18,473 nucleotides of DNA. Source: Cacconaster sp045642485 (GTDB lineage Bacteria; Bacteroidota; Bacteroidia; Bacteroidales; UBA932). This document shows positions 6,161 through 13,373 of the stretch, piece after piece. A model generated the notes under the pieces. That model was not told the origin of the DNA, did not search any database, and was given only the letters and a program-made list of their open reading frames with translations. The DNA is taken from contig JAZUIV010000057.1 of the NCBI GenBank assembly GCA_045642485.1, positions 1 through 18,473 on the forward strand, written 5' to 3'. The position numbers and the translations under genes are program-made. Every line of letters begins with the position of its first letter. Within the stretch, counting starts at the first letter, position 1.

Positions 6161-7336
6161 ATGAGAAAAAATGTAATTTTAGCAGCCGTGCTGTCCTCCC
6201 TTATATCTTGCGGCAGCCCTGAAACGAATGAAGGCAATAATTTCGACTGTCACGTATGTGCATTCATCTGGCCTTCCTGTCACGACGATTCCTTAGCGCA
6301 CGAATGGCTTTGGGAGGAAGGAATAGGGGAATGGGAGGTTATCAAGAAGGGAAATCCGCGATTCGACGGACACTATCAGCCTAAAGAACCTCTTTGGGGG
6401 TATGAAATGGACGATGACCCGGCAGTGGTGGAAAAGTGGATTCAGACAGCGCTCAAATATGGTGTGAATACATTTATCTATGACTGGTACTGGTTCGACA
6501 GAGGACCTTATCTCGAAAGCGCTCTTGACAACGGTTTTCTCAAGGCACCTTCACACGGCAAGATGGATTTTTACATTATGTGGGCCAATCATGACGTGAA
6601 ATACAACTATTGGAATTATCATAAGTGGGGAGACAGGACTGACCTGCTCTGGACTGGAGCCATTAATCCTGAAGACTGGCCCAAAATCGTGGAGCGTGTC
6701 ATCAGACTCTATTTCCACGAACCCAATTACGTCAAGATAGACGGGTGTCCCGTATTCGGAATGTTCAGCGTAGAAAATTTCGTAAAGAGTTTCCCATCCG
6801 TCGAAAATGCCCGCGCCGCTATGGATTACTTCCGTTCTGAAGTCAGGAAGGCAGGCTTTCCCGGGCTCAACGTCCAGATGATAGATGGCGGGGGTCCTGT
6901 ATATTCCGATGAACTCTGCAAGAGCAGAATGAAGCAGGCTGAGGTTGTCGGCATCGACAGCTGGGCTTATTATAATATGGGCTGTTTCAATACCGATTAT
7001 CTCGTTCACGCGCAAAGAGCCGCGGAAGAACGCGACAAATGGGCTGCGAAAATCGATATGCCTTATTTTCCTTGTGTGTCCATCGCTTGGGATGATACAC
7101 CAAGATTCCCTGCCGAAGGTGCTGATGACGTCACTCTGGTCAATGCCACCCCTGAAAATTTCGGCATCTATCTTCAGAAAGCCAAGGAATTCGCCGAGTC
7201 CCGTTCTGCCACCCAGCCCAAGTTCGTGATGATAAATGCCTGGAACGAATGGGTGGAGGGCAGTTATCTTCTTCCCGACAAACGGAACGGTTTCGGATAT
7301 CTGGAGGCTGTTCAGAAAGTATTTGCCGCAGAGTAG
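6161..7336 (+). CDS. GH99-like (WbsX-family) glycan-active lipoprotein
   Basis: 391 residues from the ATG at 6161. This start gives a clean lipoprotein signal (MRKNVILAAVLSSLISC) with Cys17; an ATG 45 bases upstream would bury it. The product is therefore likely anchored at the periplasmic or outer surface. FIWPSCHDD, GIGEWEVIKKGNPRFDGHYQPKEPLWGYEMDD, FIYDWYW and MWANHDVKYNYWNY are typical of the GH99-like/WbsX group (PF14307-type barrel). NAWNEWVEGSYLLPD (359-373) carries the paired Glu residues (363, 366) where GH99 places its catalytic acids. GH99 proper contains endo-acting mannosidases; activity in this wider group is poorly established, so the substrate is left open. It is the first gene of the operon, behind the strong promoter. 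Confidence 0.8.
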   Translation: MRKNVILAAVLSSLISCGSPETNEGNNFDCHVCAFIWPSCHDDSLAHEWLWEEGIGEWEVIKKGNPRFDGHYQPKEPLWGYEMDDDPAVVEKWIQTALKYGVNTFIYDWYWFDRGPYLESALDNGFLKAPSHGKMDFYIMWANHDVKYNYWNYHKWGDRTDLLWTGAINPEDWPKIVERVIRLYFHEPNYVKIDGCPVFGMFSVENFVKSFPSVENARAAMDYFRSEVRKAGFPGLNVQMIDGGGPVYSDELCKSRMKQAEVVGIDSWAYYNMGCFNTDYLVHAQRAAEERDKWAAKIDMPYFPCVSIAWDDTPRFPAEGADDVTLVNATPENFGIYLQKAKEFAESRSATQPKFVMINAWNEWVEGSYLLPDKRNGFGYLEAVQKVFAAE

Positions 7337-7389
7337 CGGAAAAGGTTCTTCCGATAATATACGGCAAATATTCTTAAAACATCATAAAT

Positions 7390-8436
7390 ATGGGAATTAT
7401 AGATTCAAAGAAGATCATTATCGCAATGGCTGCAATGGCCGCATTGATGGTGACTGACCTGTTCGCAGCCGGTGGCGCAAAGGTAAGGAAAGTCATACTT
7501 GAGCCTACGGAAATGCGTTATGGTGACTCCACACGCACGAGCATACCATTCGCCAAGGATCCTACAGTCATACGCCTGGGCAACCGGTACCTGATGTATT
7601 ATTCCGTAACTGCATACGAAGAAGACAGGATGCCGGCCGGTACCGCGGATACCGGTTGGCACTCAGGGATAGCTGAGAGCACCGACCTTATCCACTGGTC
7701 AAAGGTAGATGACCTGAGACTATATGATACGTCAGGTGAACGCATATGGGGTGCGGTCGCACCTTGTGTCAAACGTTTCGGAGGCAAGATACATCTGTTC
7801 TATCAACGCAAGTGGAAAGGCTCGCCATCCGGCAATAGCAACATCTGGCATGCTGTCAGCAAGGACGGAATCAATTTCTACAATGTTTACGACGAACCGA
7901 TATTGTATATGCAATCAAAATGGTCCATAGACCGTTCCATCGATGCCGAGGTGTACAGGGTAGGCAACAATCTGATTCTCCTGTTCGCAACACGGGAAAC
8001 CACCGGTGAAGTGCAGATGCTGGGTATGGCCGAGGCTCCATATCACAGCGATTACGGCCCCGACAAATGGACCCTGTTGTCAAAGGAAGCACCGCTGATG
8101 AAACCTGACTTCCCGTGGGAAATGAGTTGCATCGAAGCCCCGACTGTCATCGAACACAAGGGAGTCTACTATTTGTTCTATGCAGGAGCTTACAATCATG
8201 AGTTCCAGCAGATAGGCCTCGCAACGTCCACTGACGGATACAATTACACCCGTATCGCCCCTGATGGACTCTTCTTTCATGCAGGAGAAGAAGGAACATG
8301 GAACCAGGGCGAAAGCGGTCACCCGGGAGTGTTCCAGGACGAGGATGGACAGGTATATCTGTTCTTCCAGGGCAAAGCAAGCAAAGATGCGAATTACCTG
8401 CTTTCCGTCTGCAAAGTTAAATTTCAGGATATTTGA
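7390..8436 (+). CDS. Exported GH43-like five-bladed propeller glycosidase
   Basis: 348 residues. A hydrophobic stretch at 9-27 (IIIAMAAMAALMVTDLFAAG) looks like a signal peptide, so it is probably periplasmic. The five-bladed propeller pattern of clan GH-F shows in repeated motifs such as DPTVIRLGNRYLMYYS, AVSKDGINF and ATSTDGYNY. The three acidic residues expected for GH43 catalysis are present: Asp57 (DPTV), Asp185 (SIDAEV) and Glu249 (CIEAPTV). A blade-5 histidine occurs in GHPGVFQDEDG (about 311). This supports an inverting hydrolase, but the protein is distant from the common arabinofuranosidase/xylosidase groups and could belong to another propeller family. It follows the GH99-like gene by 53 bases and precedes the mutarotase by 38. 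Confidence 0.72.
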   Translation: MGIIDSKKIIIAMAAMAALMVTDLFAAGGAKVRKVILEPTEMRYGDSTRTSIPFAKDPTVIRLGNRYLMYYSVTAYEEDRMPAGTADTGWHSGIAESTDLIHWSKVDDLRLYDTSGERIWGAVAPCVKRFGGKIHLFYQRKWKGSPSGNSNIWHAVSKDGINFYNVYDEPILYMQSKWSIDRSIDAEVYRVGNNLILLFATRETTGEVQMLGMAEAPYHSDYGPDKWTLLSKEAPLMKPDFPWEMSCIEAPTVIEHKGVYYLFYAGAYNHEFQQIGLATSTDGYNYTRIAPDGLFFHAGEEGTWNQGESGHPGVFQDEDGQVYLFFQGKASKDANYLLSVCKVKFQDI

Positions 8437-8446
8437 TTTGCGCAAA

Positions 8447-8454
8447 CAGCTTCT
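8447..8454. repeat. Single CAGCTTCT repeat core before the mutarotase gene
   Basis: CAGCTTCT within AAACAGCTTCTAA (8444-8456) lies between the stop of the propeller gene and the mutarotase ATG, 20 bases before the start. No clear inverted partner is seen within the gap. Confidence 0.45.
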
Positions 8455-8474
8455 AATAATAACAGGTTAAAGTT

Positions 8475-9359
8475 ATGAAAATCAGCAACGGTACAATCGA
8501 AGTCGAGGCTTCCGAACACGGAGCCGAACTTCTCAGCATACGCAGGAACGGAAGGGAATATGTATGGCAGGGCGATCCCAAGTATTGGGGCCGTCACGCT
8601 CCGGTACTCTTTCCCATAGTGGGAAAAGTCTGGAATGATGAATACAGAGTGTCAGGGCAGACCTTCCATCTCACCCAGCACGGCTTTGCCCGTGACATGG
8701 ATTTCGGGAGCATCCCTCAGGATACGGGGCAAAAGATGGCTTTCGTGCTGAAATCTGACGGACATACCCGCAGCCTCTATCCATACGACTTCCAGCTCAA
8801 GGTTGAATATGAGCTTGACGCAGACACCTTGACCAAGAGGGATATCGTGAAAAATACAGGAGATATTCCCATGTATTATATGATTGGCAACCACCCCGCA
8901 TTCCTGTACAGGGATTTCGACCCGGCCGACAAGATTCACGGATATGTCTGCTTCTACAACGGCAGACAGCTGCTCAAGGACTTTATGCTTTCCCCTCTTA
9001 CGGAGCACGGTGCACTGAAGCACGGCAAGACCATTTTTACCGTACCATCCGGCGTTCTGGAGCTCAAGGCAGATACCTTCGACGACGATGCGCTTGTATT
9101 CGAGAACTCGCAGATAGATATGGCGGTCCTGCTGGACAAGGGGCAGAATCCATGTCTTGCCGTCTCATTTCCCATTGCGCAGACGCTGGGAATCTGGTCA
9201 TCCAAAGGCAAGAACGCTCCCTTCGTCTGCATAGAGCCTTGGAACGGCCTGACCGATCCAGAAGGCTTCGAGGGAGATATAACCGAGCGTGCCTGGATAC
9301 AGCGTCTTGAACCCGGGGCAGAGGAGGTTTTTGAATATACCGTAACCGTCCTGGATTGA
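8475..9359 (+). CDS. Aldose 1-epimerase (mutarotase) family protein, cytosolic
   Basis: 294 residues of the galactose-mutarotase-like superfamily, closest in style to LacX/YeaD-type aldose 1-epimerase proteins. Typical motifs are the N-terminal GAELLSIRRNGREYVWQGDPKYWGRHAPVLFP, THGFARD-like QHGFARD (His69), IGNHPAF (His140) and CIEPWNGLTDPEG (Glu254 region), which fit the catalytic His/Glu arrangement. There is no signal peptide, so it should act in the cytosol, converting the alpha and beta anomers of a sugar released or imported by the pathway. It is 12 bases from the next gene and almost surely co-transcribed. Because it is cytosolic, it matches the downstream symporter and cytosolic GH43. 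The exact sugar is unknown; glucose-6-phosphate epimerase activity is a less likely option. Confidence 0.85.
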   Translation: MKISNGTIEVEASEHGAELLSIRRNGREYVWQGDPKYWGRHAPVLFPIVGKVWNDEYRVSGQTFHLTQHGFARDMDFGSIPQDTGQKMAFVLKSDGHTRSLYPYDFQLKVEYELDADTLTKRDIVKNTGDIPMYYMIGNHPAFLYRDFDPADKIHGYVCFYNGRQLLKDFMLSPLTEHGALKHGKTIFTVPSGVLELKADTFDDDALVFENSQIDMAVLLDKGQNPCLAVSFPIAQTLGIWSSKGKNAPFVCIEPWNGLTDPEGFEGDITERAWIQRLEPGAEEVFEYTVTVLD

Positions 9360-9371
9360 GAAGTACCTGTT

Positions 9372-10478
9372 ATGAGACATAAAAACATTAGAATCTTCCT
9401 CGTCTGCACCGCGGCACTGTCGCTGGCGGCCCTGCTTTGCATCTCTTCTGCACCCGGGTCTTCTTCCGGAAACTGTTACAAGGGCCTGGAATGTGACTGT
9501 ATCTGGAGCAATGATTACAGCGCTTTCCCTTCGATTGTGAAATTTCAGGGAAAATACTATGTGTCGTTCCGAGAGGCAAAAAGCCATATTTTCGATGAGA
9601 ATGGAAAAGCAGAGGGGAAGGCCCGTATCCTGGTGTCCCGTGACGGAAAGAAATGGAAGTCCGTGGCGCTTCTCGCGAAGGAAGGTTACGACCTCCGCGA
9701 CCCAAAGCTGAGCGTGACGCCTGACGGAAGGCTGATGGTCACTATGGGCGGCTCCATATATATCGACAGGGAGCTCAAGGGATTCATCCCTCAGGTATCG
9801 TTCAGCAGTGACGGCAGGACATTCAGTGCAGCGGAGCCGGTGGTGTTTGATGAAAGGATCACGGATGACCGCGAATGGATATGGAGAGTCACCTGGCACG
9901 ACGGAACCGGCTATGGAGTGACTTATGGAGAGCATTTCGCATTGGTGAAGACTCTCGACGGCGTGCATTACGATACGGTGTGCGAACTTGATCTCGACAG
10001 GAAGAATGCACCCGGTGAGAGCACTGTACGATTCACTCCGGACGGAAAGATGCTGATGATGGTCCGCTGCGACCAGGGCGACGAGCAGGGTCGCTGGGGT
10101 GTCAGCGAGGCACCATATACTGACTGGACGTGGACAACGATCCCAATGCATCTCGGAGGCCCTGATTTCATCAGGCTCGATGACGGCACTATTGTCGCCG
10201 GCACCAGAATCCGCTTTGCCGACGGCCAGTGCAAGACAATAGTGCTGAAGGGCAGCGAGGACGGCAAGTTTGAGGAAATGTTCCTGGCTCCGTCCGGCGG
10301 CGACACCAGCTATCCCGGTTTCATCGAAGTGGGGGACAGGCTGTGGATGGTCTATTATTCCTGCCACGAGAAGCCTGCCGGCTTCGGCGGCGGCACACTA
10401 TATGCCTATTCGCCTGACGAGGTGACCCCGAAAGCCAGCATTTATCTTCTGAAAATGCCGAAGAGCCTTTTGAAATGA
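9372..10478 (+). CDS. Exported sialidase-superfamily (Asp-box) propeller protein, unknown activity
   Basis: 368 residues with an N-terminal hydrophobic segment (about 7-26, IRIFLVCTAALSLAALLCIS), so exported. Asp-box-like motifs SRDGKKW (89-95) and SSDGRTF (145-151), and repeated propeller strands (FPSIVKFQGKYYVSFRE, VTPDGRLMVTMGG, FTPDGKMLMMVR, FIRLDDGTIVAG), place it in the sialidase/BNR fold. The arginine motif of classical sialidases (FRIP or YRIP) is absent. Conserved-looking acidic spots include DLRDPKL (107-113), PGEST (214-218) and SGGDTSYPG (308-316). It should not be called a sialidase without testing; it may be a hydrolase on another sugar or a binding protein. Its stop is 55 bases before the symporter gene, and that gap contains the 20-base repeat block. 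Confidence 0.7.
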   Translation: MRHKNIRIFLVCTAALSLAALLCISSAPGSSSGNCYKGLECDCIWSNDYSAFPSIVKFQGKYYVSFREAKSHIFDENGKAEGKARILVSRDGKKWKSVALLAKEGYDLRDPKLSVTPDGRLMVTMGGSIYIDRELKGFIPQVSFSSDGRTFSAAEPVVFDERITDDREWIWRVTWHDGTGYGVTYGEHFALVKTLDGVHYDTVCELDLDRKNAPGESTVRFTPDGKMLMMVRCDQGDEQGRWGVSEAPYTDWTWTTIPMHLGGPDFIRLDDGTIVAGTRIRFADGQCKTIVLKGSEDGKFEEMFLAPSGGDTSYPGFIEVGDRLWMVYYSCHEKPAGFGGGTLYAYSPDEVTPKASIYLLKMPKSLLK

Positions 10479-10482
10479 TTTT

Positions 10483-10502
10483 CGTGAACCATTTCAAAAC
10501 AG
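10483..10502 (+). repeat. 20-base repeat block before the symporter gene
   Basis: CGTGAACCATTTCAAAACAG is identical to the block in the GH97 leader (minus strand 5758-5739), and the identity extends three bases further upstream. Its centre TGAA-CCAT-TTCA is a small inverted repeat. Here it lies 31 bases before the ATG at 10534, in the only long gap of the operon's second half, so it may mark a separate regulatory point or promoter for the symporter and GH43. Confidence 0.6.
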
Positions 10503-10529
10503 TTTATGAGATATTTGTAAGAAAAACTG
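10500..10529 (+). promoter_or_regulatory. Leader hairpin before the symporter start
   Basis: CAGTTT (10500-10505) and AAACTG (10524-10529) can pair around an 18-base loop, with the second arm ending four bases before the ATG. A fold here could limit ribosome access. The stem is only six bases, so support is weak. Confidence 0.25.
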
Positions 10530-10533
10530 GATT

Positions 10534-11946
10534 ATGTCAAACTCAACTTCTGAAGCTAAAGGCTTCTGCAAACTCAATTGGCTTCAGCGCATAGGATTCG
10601 GTTCCGGAGACATGGCGCAGAACCTCATCTACCAGACTATCAGCATCTGGCTTTTGTTTTTCTATACCAATGTCTTCGGACTCAAACCTGCGGTAGCGGC
10701 GACGATGTTCCTTGTTGTACGCCTTGTTGATGTGCTCTGGGACCCTATTGTCGGCACTCTGGTGGACAAGAAGAACCCGAGATGGGGAAAATACCGTTCC
10801 TGGCTCATCCTTGGAGGCATTCCTCTTGTAGCGCTTGCAATCCTCTGCTTCTGGAATCAGTTCAACGGATCAGTGATTTACGCATATGTCACATATGTGG
10901 GAATGAGTATGTGCTACACTCTCGTCAATGTCCCGTACGGTGCGCTGAACTCATCGCTTACCCGTGACACTGACGAGATTACAATACTTACATCCACTAG
11001 AATGTTCATGGCGAACCTCGGAGCGCTTGCTGTAAAGTCCCTTCCTCTGGTTATTGTCCTCTTCGTCCCTGCCGCAATGCGTAGTGCTGACAGCGGCACC
11101 CCGACAGACCCGCGTGCCTGGTTCATCACAATTGCCATCTTTGCGATTGCAGGTCTCCTGCTGCTCTTCTTCTGCTTCTCACAGTGCAAGGAAAGAGTCG
11201 TCATGGACCGGAAGGAGGCGGCCAATGTCAAGGTCAGCGACCTTTGGATGGAATTCATCAGAAACAAGCCTTTGCGCGTACTTGCATTCTTCTTCATAAC
11301 AGCATTCGCGATGATGAGTGTTGGGAATGCTGCTGACGCATATTTTATGACATACAACGTGGGTGCAACGCCATTCATGACCACGTCATTCATGTGGATA
11401 GGCACAATCCCTGCATTCATTTTCATGCCTCTGATACCTGCAATCAAACGAAAGATAGGAAAGAAGGGAATGTTCTATCTCTTCCTTGGCACCGCCATCA
11501 TCGGTATGGCAATGATGTACCTCTTCGTTTCAATACCGGCAATCAAATGCCACTTCTGGGCACTCTGCATCGCCCAGTTCGTCAAGAGTACAGGTATCAT
11601 CGTAGCAACGGGATATATGTGGGCCCTCGTTCCCGAGGTTGTGGCATATGGTGAATTCACTACCGGACGTCGTATCGCAGGTATCGTGAATGCCCTCACC
11701 GGAATCTTCTTCAAGGCAGGAATGGCGCTTGGAGGAGTTGTTCCGGGACTTGTACTTGCAATAGTCGGATTCAACGCGGCACTCCCCCGGCAGACAGCTC
11801 TTGCAGAGCAGGGTATCCTCTGGCTCGTTTGCGTTATCCCTGCAATACTTCTCGTCCTTGCAATGTGGATTATCAGCAAGTATGAGCTCAGTGATGGGAA
11901 AATGGAAGAAATCAACAAGGCGATAGAAGAAAGAAGCAAAGCATAA
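10534..11946 (+). CDS. GPH-family sugar:cation symporter (MFS superfamily)
   Basis: 470 residues, mostly hydrophobic, consistent with the 12 membrane segments of the glycoside-pentoside-hexuronide (MelB/XylP/YicJ) family in the inner membrane. The family signature follows the second membrane segment: LVDVLWDPIVGTLVDKK, then RWGKYRSWL. Asp66 and Asp70 match the cation-binding pair of MelB in position and spacing, and Arg88 lies in the KYRSW motif. It should import a mono- or disaccharide with Na+ or H+. It sits between exported enzymes and a cytosolic GH43 (15 bases downstream), which fits uptake of a short glycoside for hydrolysis inside. The substrate is unknown; pentosides are suggested by the GH43 neighbour. 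Confidence 0.9.
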   Translation: MSNSTSEAKGFCKLNWLQRIGFGSGDMAQNLIYQTISIWLLFFYTNVFGLKPAVAATMFLVVRLVDVLWDPIVGTLVDKKNPRWGKYRSWLILGGIPLVALAILCFWNQFNGSVIYAYVTYVGMSMCYTLVNVPYGALNSSLTRDTDEITILTSTRMFMANLGALAVKSLPLVIVLFVPAAMRSADSGTPTDPRAWFITIAIFAIAGLLLLFFCFSQCKERVVMDRKEAANVKVSDLWMEFIRNKPLRVLAFFFITAFAMMSVGNAADAYFMTYNVGATPFMTTSFMWIGTIPAFIFMPLIPAIKRKIGKKGMFYLFLGTAIIGMAMMYLFVSIPAIKCHFWALCIAQFVKSTGIIVATGYMWALVPEVVAYGEFTTGRRIAGIVNALTGIFFKAGMALGGVVPGLVLAIVGFNAALPRQTALAEQGILWLVCVIPAILLVLAMWIISKYELSDGKMEEINKAIEERSKA

Positions 11947-11961
11947 GAAGTTGAGAACTGA

Positions 11962-12981
11962 ATGATTATGGCAAAGAAAGTTGAAAAAAGATATCTCTTC
12001 CCAGAGGACTATATGGCGGATCCTTCCGTACACGTATTCAACGGAAAAATATACATCTATCCTTCACACGACTGGGAGGATGACTCCAACGTGGAGGATG
12101 ACAGCGGTGACCAGTACATTATGAAAGACTACCACGTCCTCTCCATTGACGGCGATCCTATGACCGGCAAGGTTACGGACCACGGATGTGTTCTCCGCAA
12201 GGAGGAGATTGCCTGGCACGGACGCCAGCTTTGGGACTGCGATGTACAAGAAAAGGACGGCAAGTACTATATGTTCTTTCCGATGAAGGATAAGAATGAT
12301 GTATTCCGTCACGGTGTCGCAGTTGCAGACAATCCTGCGGGTCCGTTCATCCCTCAGAAAGAGCCTGTTGACGGCAGTTACTCCATTGACATGGCTATTC
12401 TCAAAGACGATGATGGCCAGTACTATATGTATTTCGGAGGCCTTTGGGGCGGGCAGCTTCAGTCATACAGGGACAATGTCCGTATCGAGGACCCTGCGAA
12501 GAACAACACGCCCTACAGTCCGAATCTTCCCCACGGAAGCCAGCCTTCCCTTCCAAGCCGTGTAGTGAAGCTTTCAAAGGATATGCTTCAGTTCGGCGAG
12601 GAACCCAGATCTGTCCGGGTAATCGATGAAGAAGGCAGGCCTCTTGCCGCCGATGACCCGCACCGTTTCTTCGAGGCAAGCTGGACCTTCAAGAAGGACG
12701 GCAAATACTATTTCACATATTCAACAGGAGACAGCCATCTGCTGTGCTATGCAATCGGAGACAATCCATACGGTCCGTTCACATACAAGGGTGTGATACT
12801 TACCCCGGTCGTGGGCTGGACGACACACCACGCAATCATCGAGTGGAAGGACAAATGGTATCTGTTCCATCACGACAGCGTTCCGTCTGGCGGAAAATCC
12901 TGGCTGCGCAGTCTGAAAGTCTGCGAACTGACCTTCAATCCGGACGGGACAATCGAAACGATCGAAGGATTGGATGACTGA
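11962..12981 (+). CDS. Cytosolic GH43 glycosidase (xylosidase/arabinofuranosidase type)
   Basis: 339 residues without a signal peptide (MIMAKKVEKRYLFPED; ATG 11968 is an alternative start), so cytosolic. The GH43 propeller is clear: base Asp20 in YMADPSVHVFNGKIYIYPSHD, second Asp143 in GSYSIDMAILKDDDG, acid Glu238 in HRFFEASW, and His289/290 in VGWTTHHAI. Relatives of this type usually read FFEGPW and LWAPD-like sequences. Here FFEASW and LWDCDV differ, so subsite preferences may have shifted. It likely removes beta-xylosyl or alpha-arabinosyl units from imported oligosaccharides by inversion. It is last in the operon, 15 bases after the symporter, and that pairing of symporter and cytosolic GH43 is the best functional clue to what is imported. 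Confidence 0.88.
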   Translation: MIMAKKVEKRYLFPEDYMADPSVHVFNGKIYIYPSHDWEDDSNVEDDSGDQYIMKDYHVLSIDGDPMTGKVTDHGCVLRKEEIAWHGRQLWDCDVQEKDGKYYMFFPMKDKNDVFRHGVAVADNPAGPFIPQKEPVDGSYSIDMAILKDDDGQYYMYFGGLWGGQLQSYRDNVRIEDPAKNNTPYSPNLPHGSQPSLPSRVVKLSKDMLQFGEEPRSVRVIDEEGRPLAADDPHRFFEASWTFKKDGKYYFTYSTGDSHLLCYAIGDNPYGPFTYKGVILTPVVGWTTHHAIIEWKDKWYLFHHDSVPSGGKSWLRSLKVCELTFNPDGTIETIEGLDD

Positions 12982-12993
12982 TGAACCATTTCA
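12982..12993. repeat. Partial copy of the 20-base block
   Basis: TGAACCATTTCA is identical to the core of the blocks at 5739-5758 and 10483-10502. It starts right after the GH43 stop and overlaps the stop codon of the opposing lactonase remnant. Confidence 0.45.
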
Positions 12994-13329
12994 CGGGTGC
13001 AACCGATACAACTGAATGCAGACAGGAGCAGGAATCTCGATTGACTTGCCGGTGTAGGTCAGGGCACCTGATTCGGAATCAATCGAATAGATTTCAATGC
13101 GGTTGTCATCGGGACTGACGTGTATGTCAGCGCTTCCGTGCCCGCCACCTTCATAGGCTGTTTCGCTGCTCAGGTGTTTCAAGATGCCGTTGGAATATTC
13201 AAATGCAGTCACATAATCTTCGAGTTCGCTGATAAGGTAAGCGAAACGGCCATGAATGCCCAGAATAATCTTTTCATCGTCACTAAGAAGCTGTTTAAAT
13301 ATACTCATTTCAAAGCAGCTTCCAGACAA
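12991..13329 (-). pseudogene. Remnant of a 6-phosphogluconolactonase-like propeller gene
   Basis: The 112-residue minus-strand reading contains clear C-terminal lactonase-family (PF10282) sequence. From about residue 24, GRFAYLISELEDYVTAFEYSNGILKHL and GSADIHVSPD match an internal blade, then DNRIEIYSIDSESGALTYTGKSIEIPAPVCIQLY matches the very end of such proteins. Intact members are about 340-390 residues, so most of the N-terminal half is gone. Roughly one blade (about 45-50 residues) is also missing at the SPDD/NRIE join near 13107. The first 16 residues are translated repeat sequence (IFKQLLS comes from AAGCAGCTTCTTA-like DNA), so the break point lies at the repeat. It is a decayed gene; any product would not fold as a propeller. 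Confidence 0.75.
13286..13323. repeat. Inverted pair of repeat cores upstream of GH92
   Basis: AGAAGCTG (13286-13293) followed by CAGCTTCC (13316-13323) can pair at seven of eight bases. The second arm is preceded by CATTTCAAAG, as in the 20-base block. The pair sits at the 5' edge of the lactonase remnant and 51 bases before the GH92 start, upstream of its promoter. Confidence 0.5.
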
Positions 13330-13360
13330 GTTCCGCCAGATAATTCACTGAAATATTCCT

Positions 13361-13368
13361 TATATTTG
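13361..13368 (+). promoter_or_regulatory. Predicted -7 element of GH92
   Basis: TATATTTG matches TAnnTTTG exactly and lies five bases before the GH92 ATG. No good TTTG is seen 19-21 bases upstream. The spacing implies a leaderless or near-leaderless message. Confidence 0.4.
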
Positions 13369-13373
13369 GAATT

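Noticed and set aside
9355..9370. A further AGAAGCTG-like copy (GAGAAG-TAC-CTGTT) before the sialidase-like gene
   Set aside because: It needs a three-base insertion and includes the mutarotase stop codon; too weak to count.
9198..10367. 389-residue minus-strand frame opposite the sialidase-like and mutarotase genes
   Set aside because: Longer than the real gene it opposes, but without family motifs, signal or promoter; it spans two real genes and is an antisense artefact of codon bias.
9372..10478. Naming this gene a true exo-alpha-sialidase
   Set aside because: Asp-box-like motifs are present but the FRIP/YRIP arginine motif is not seen.
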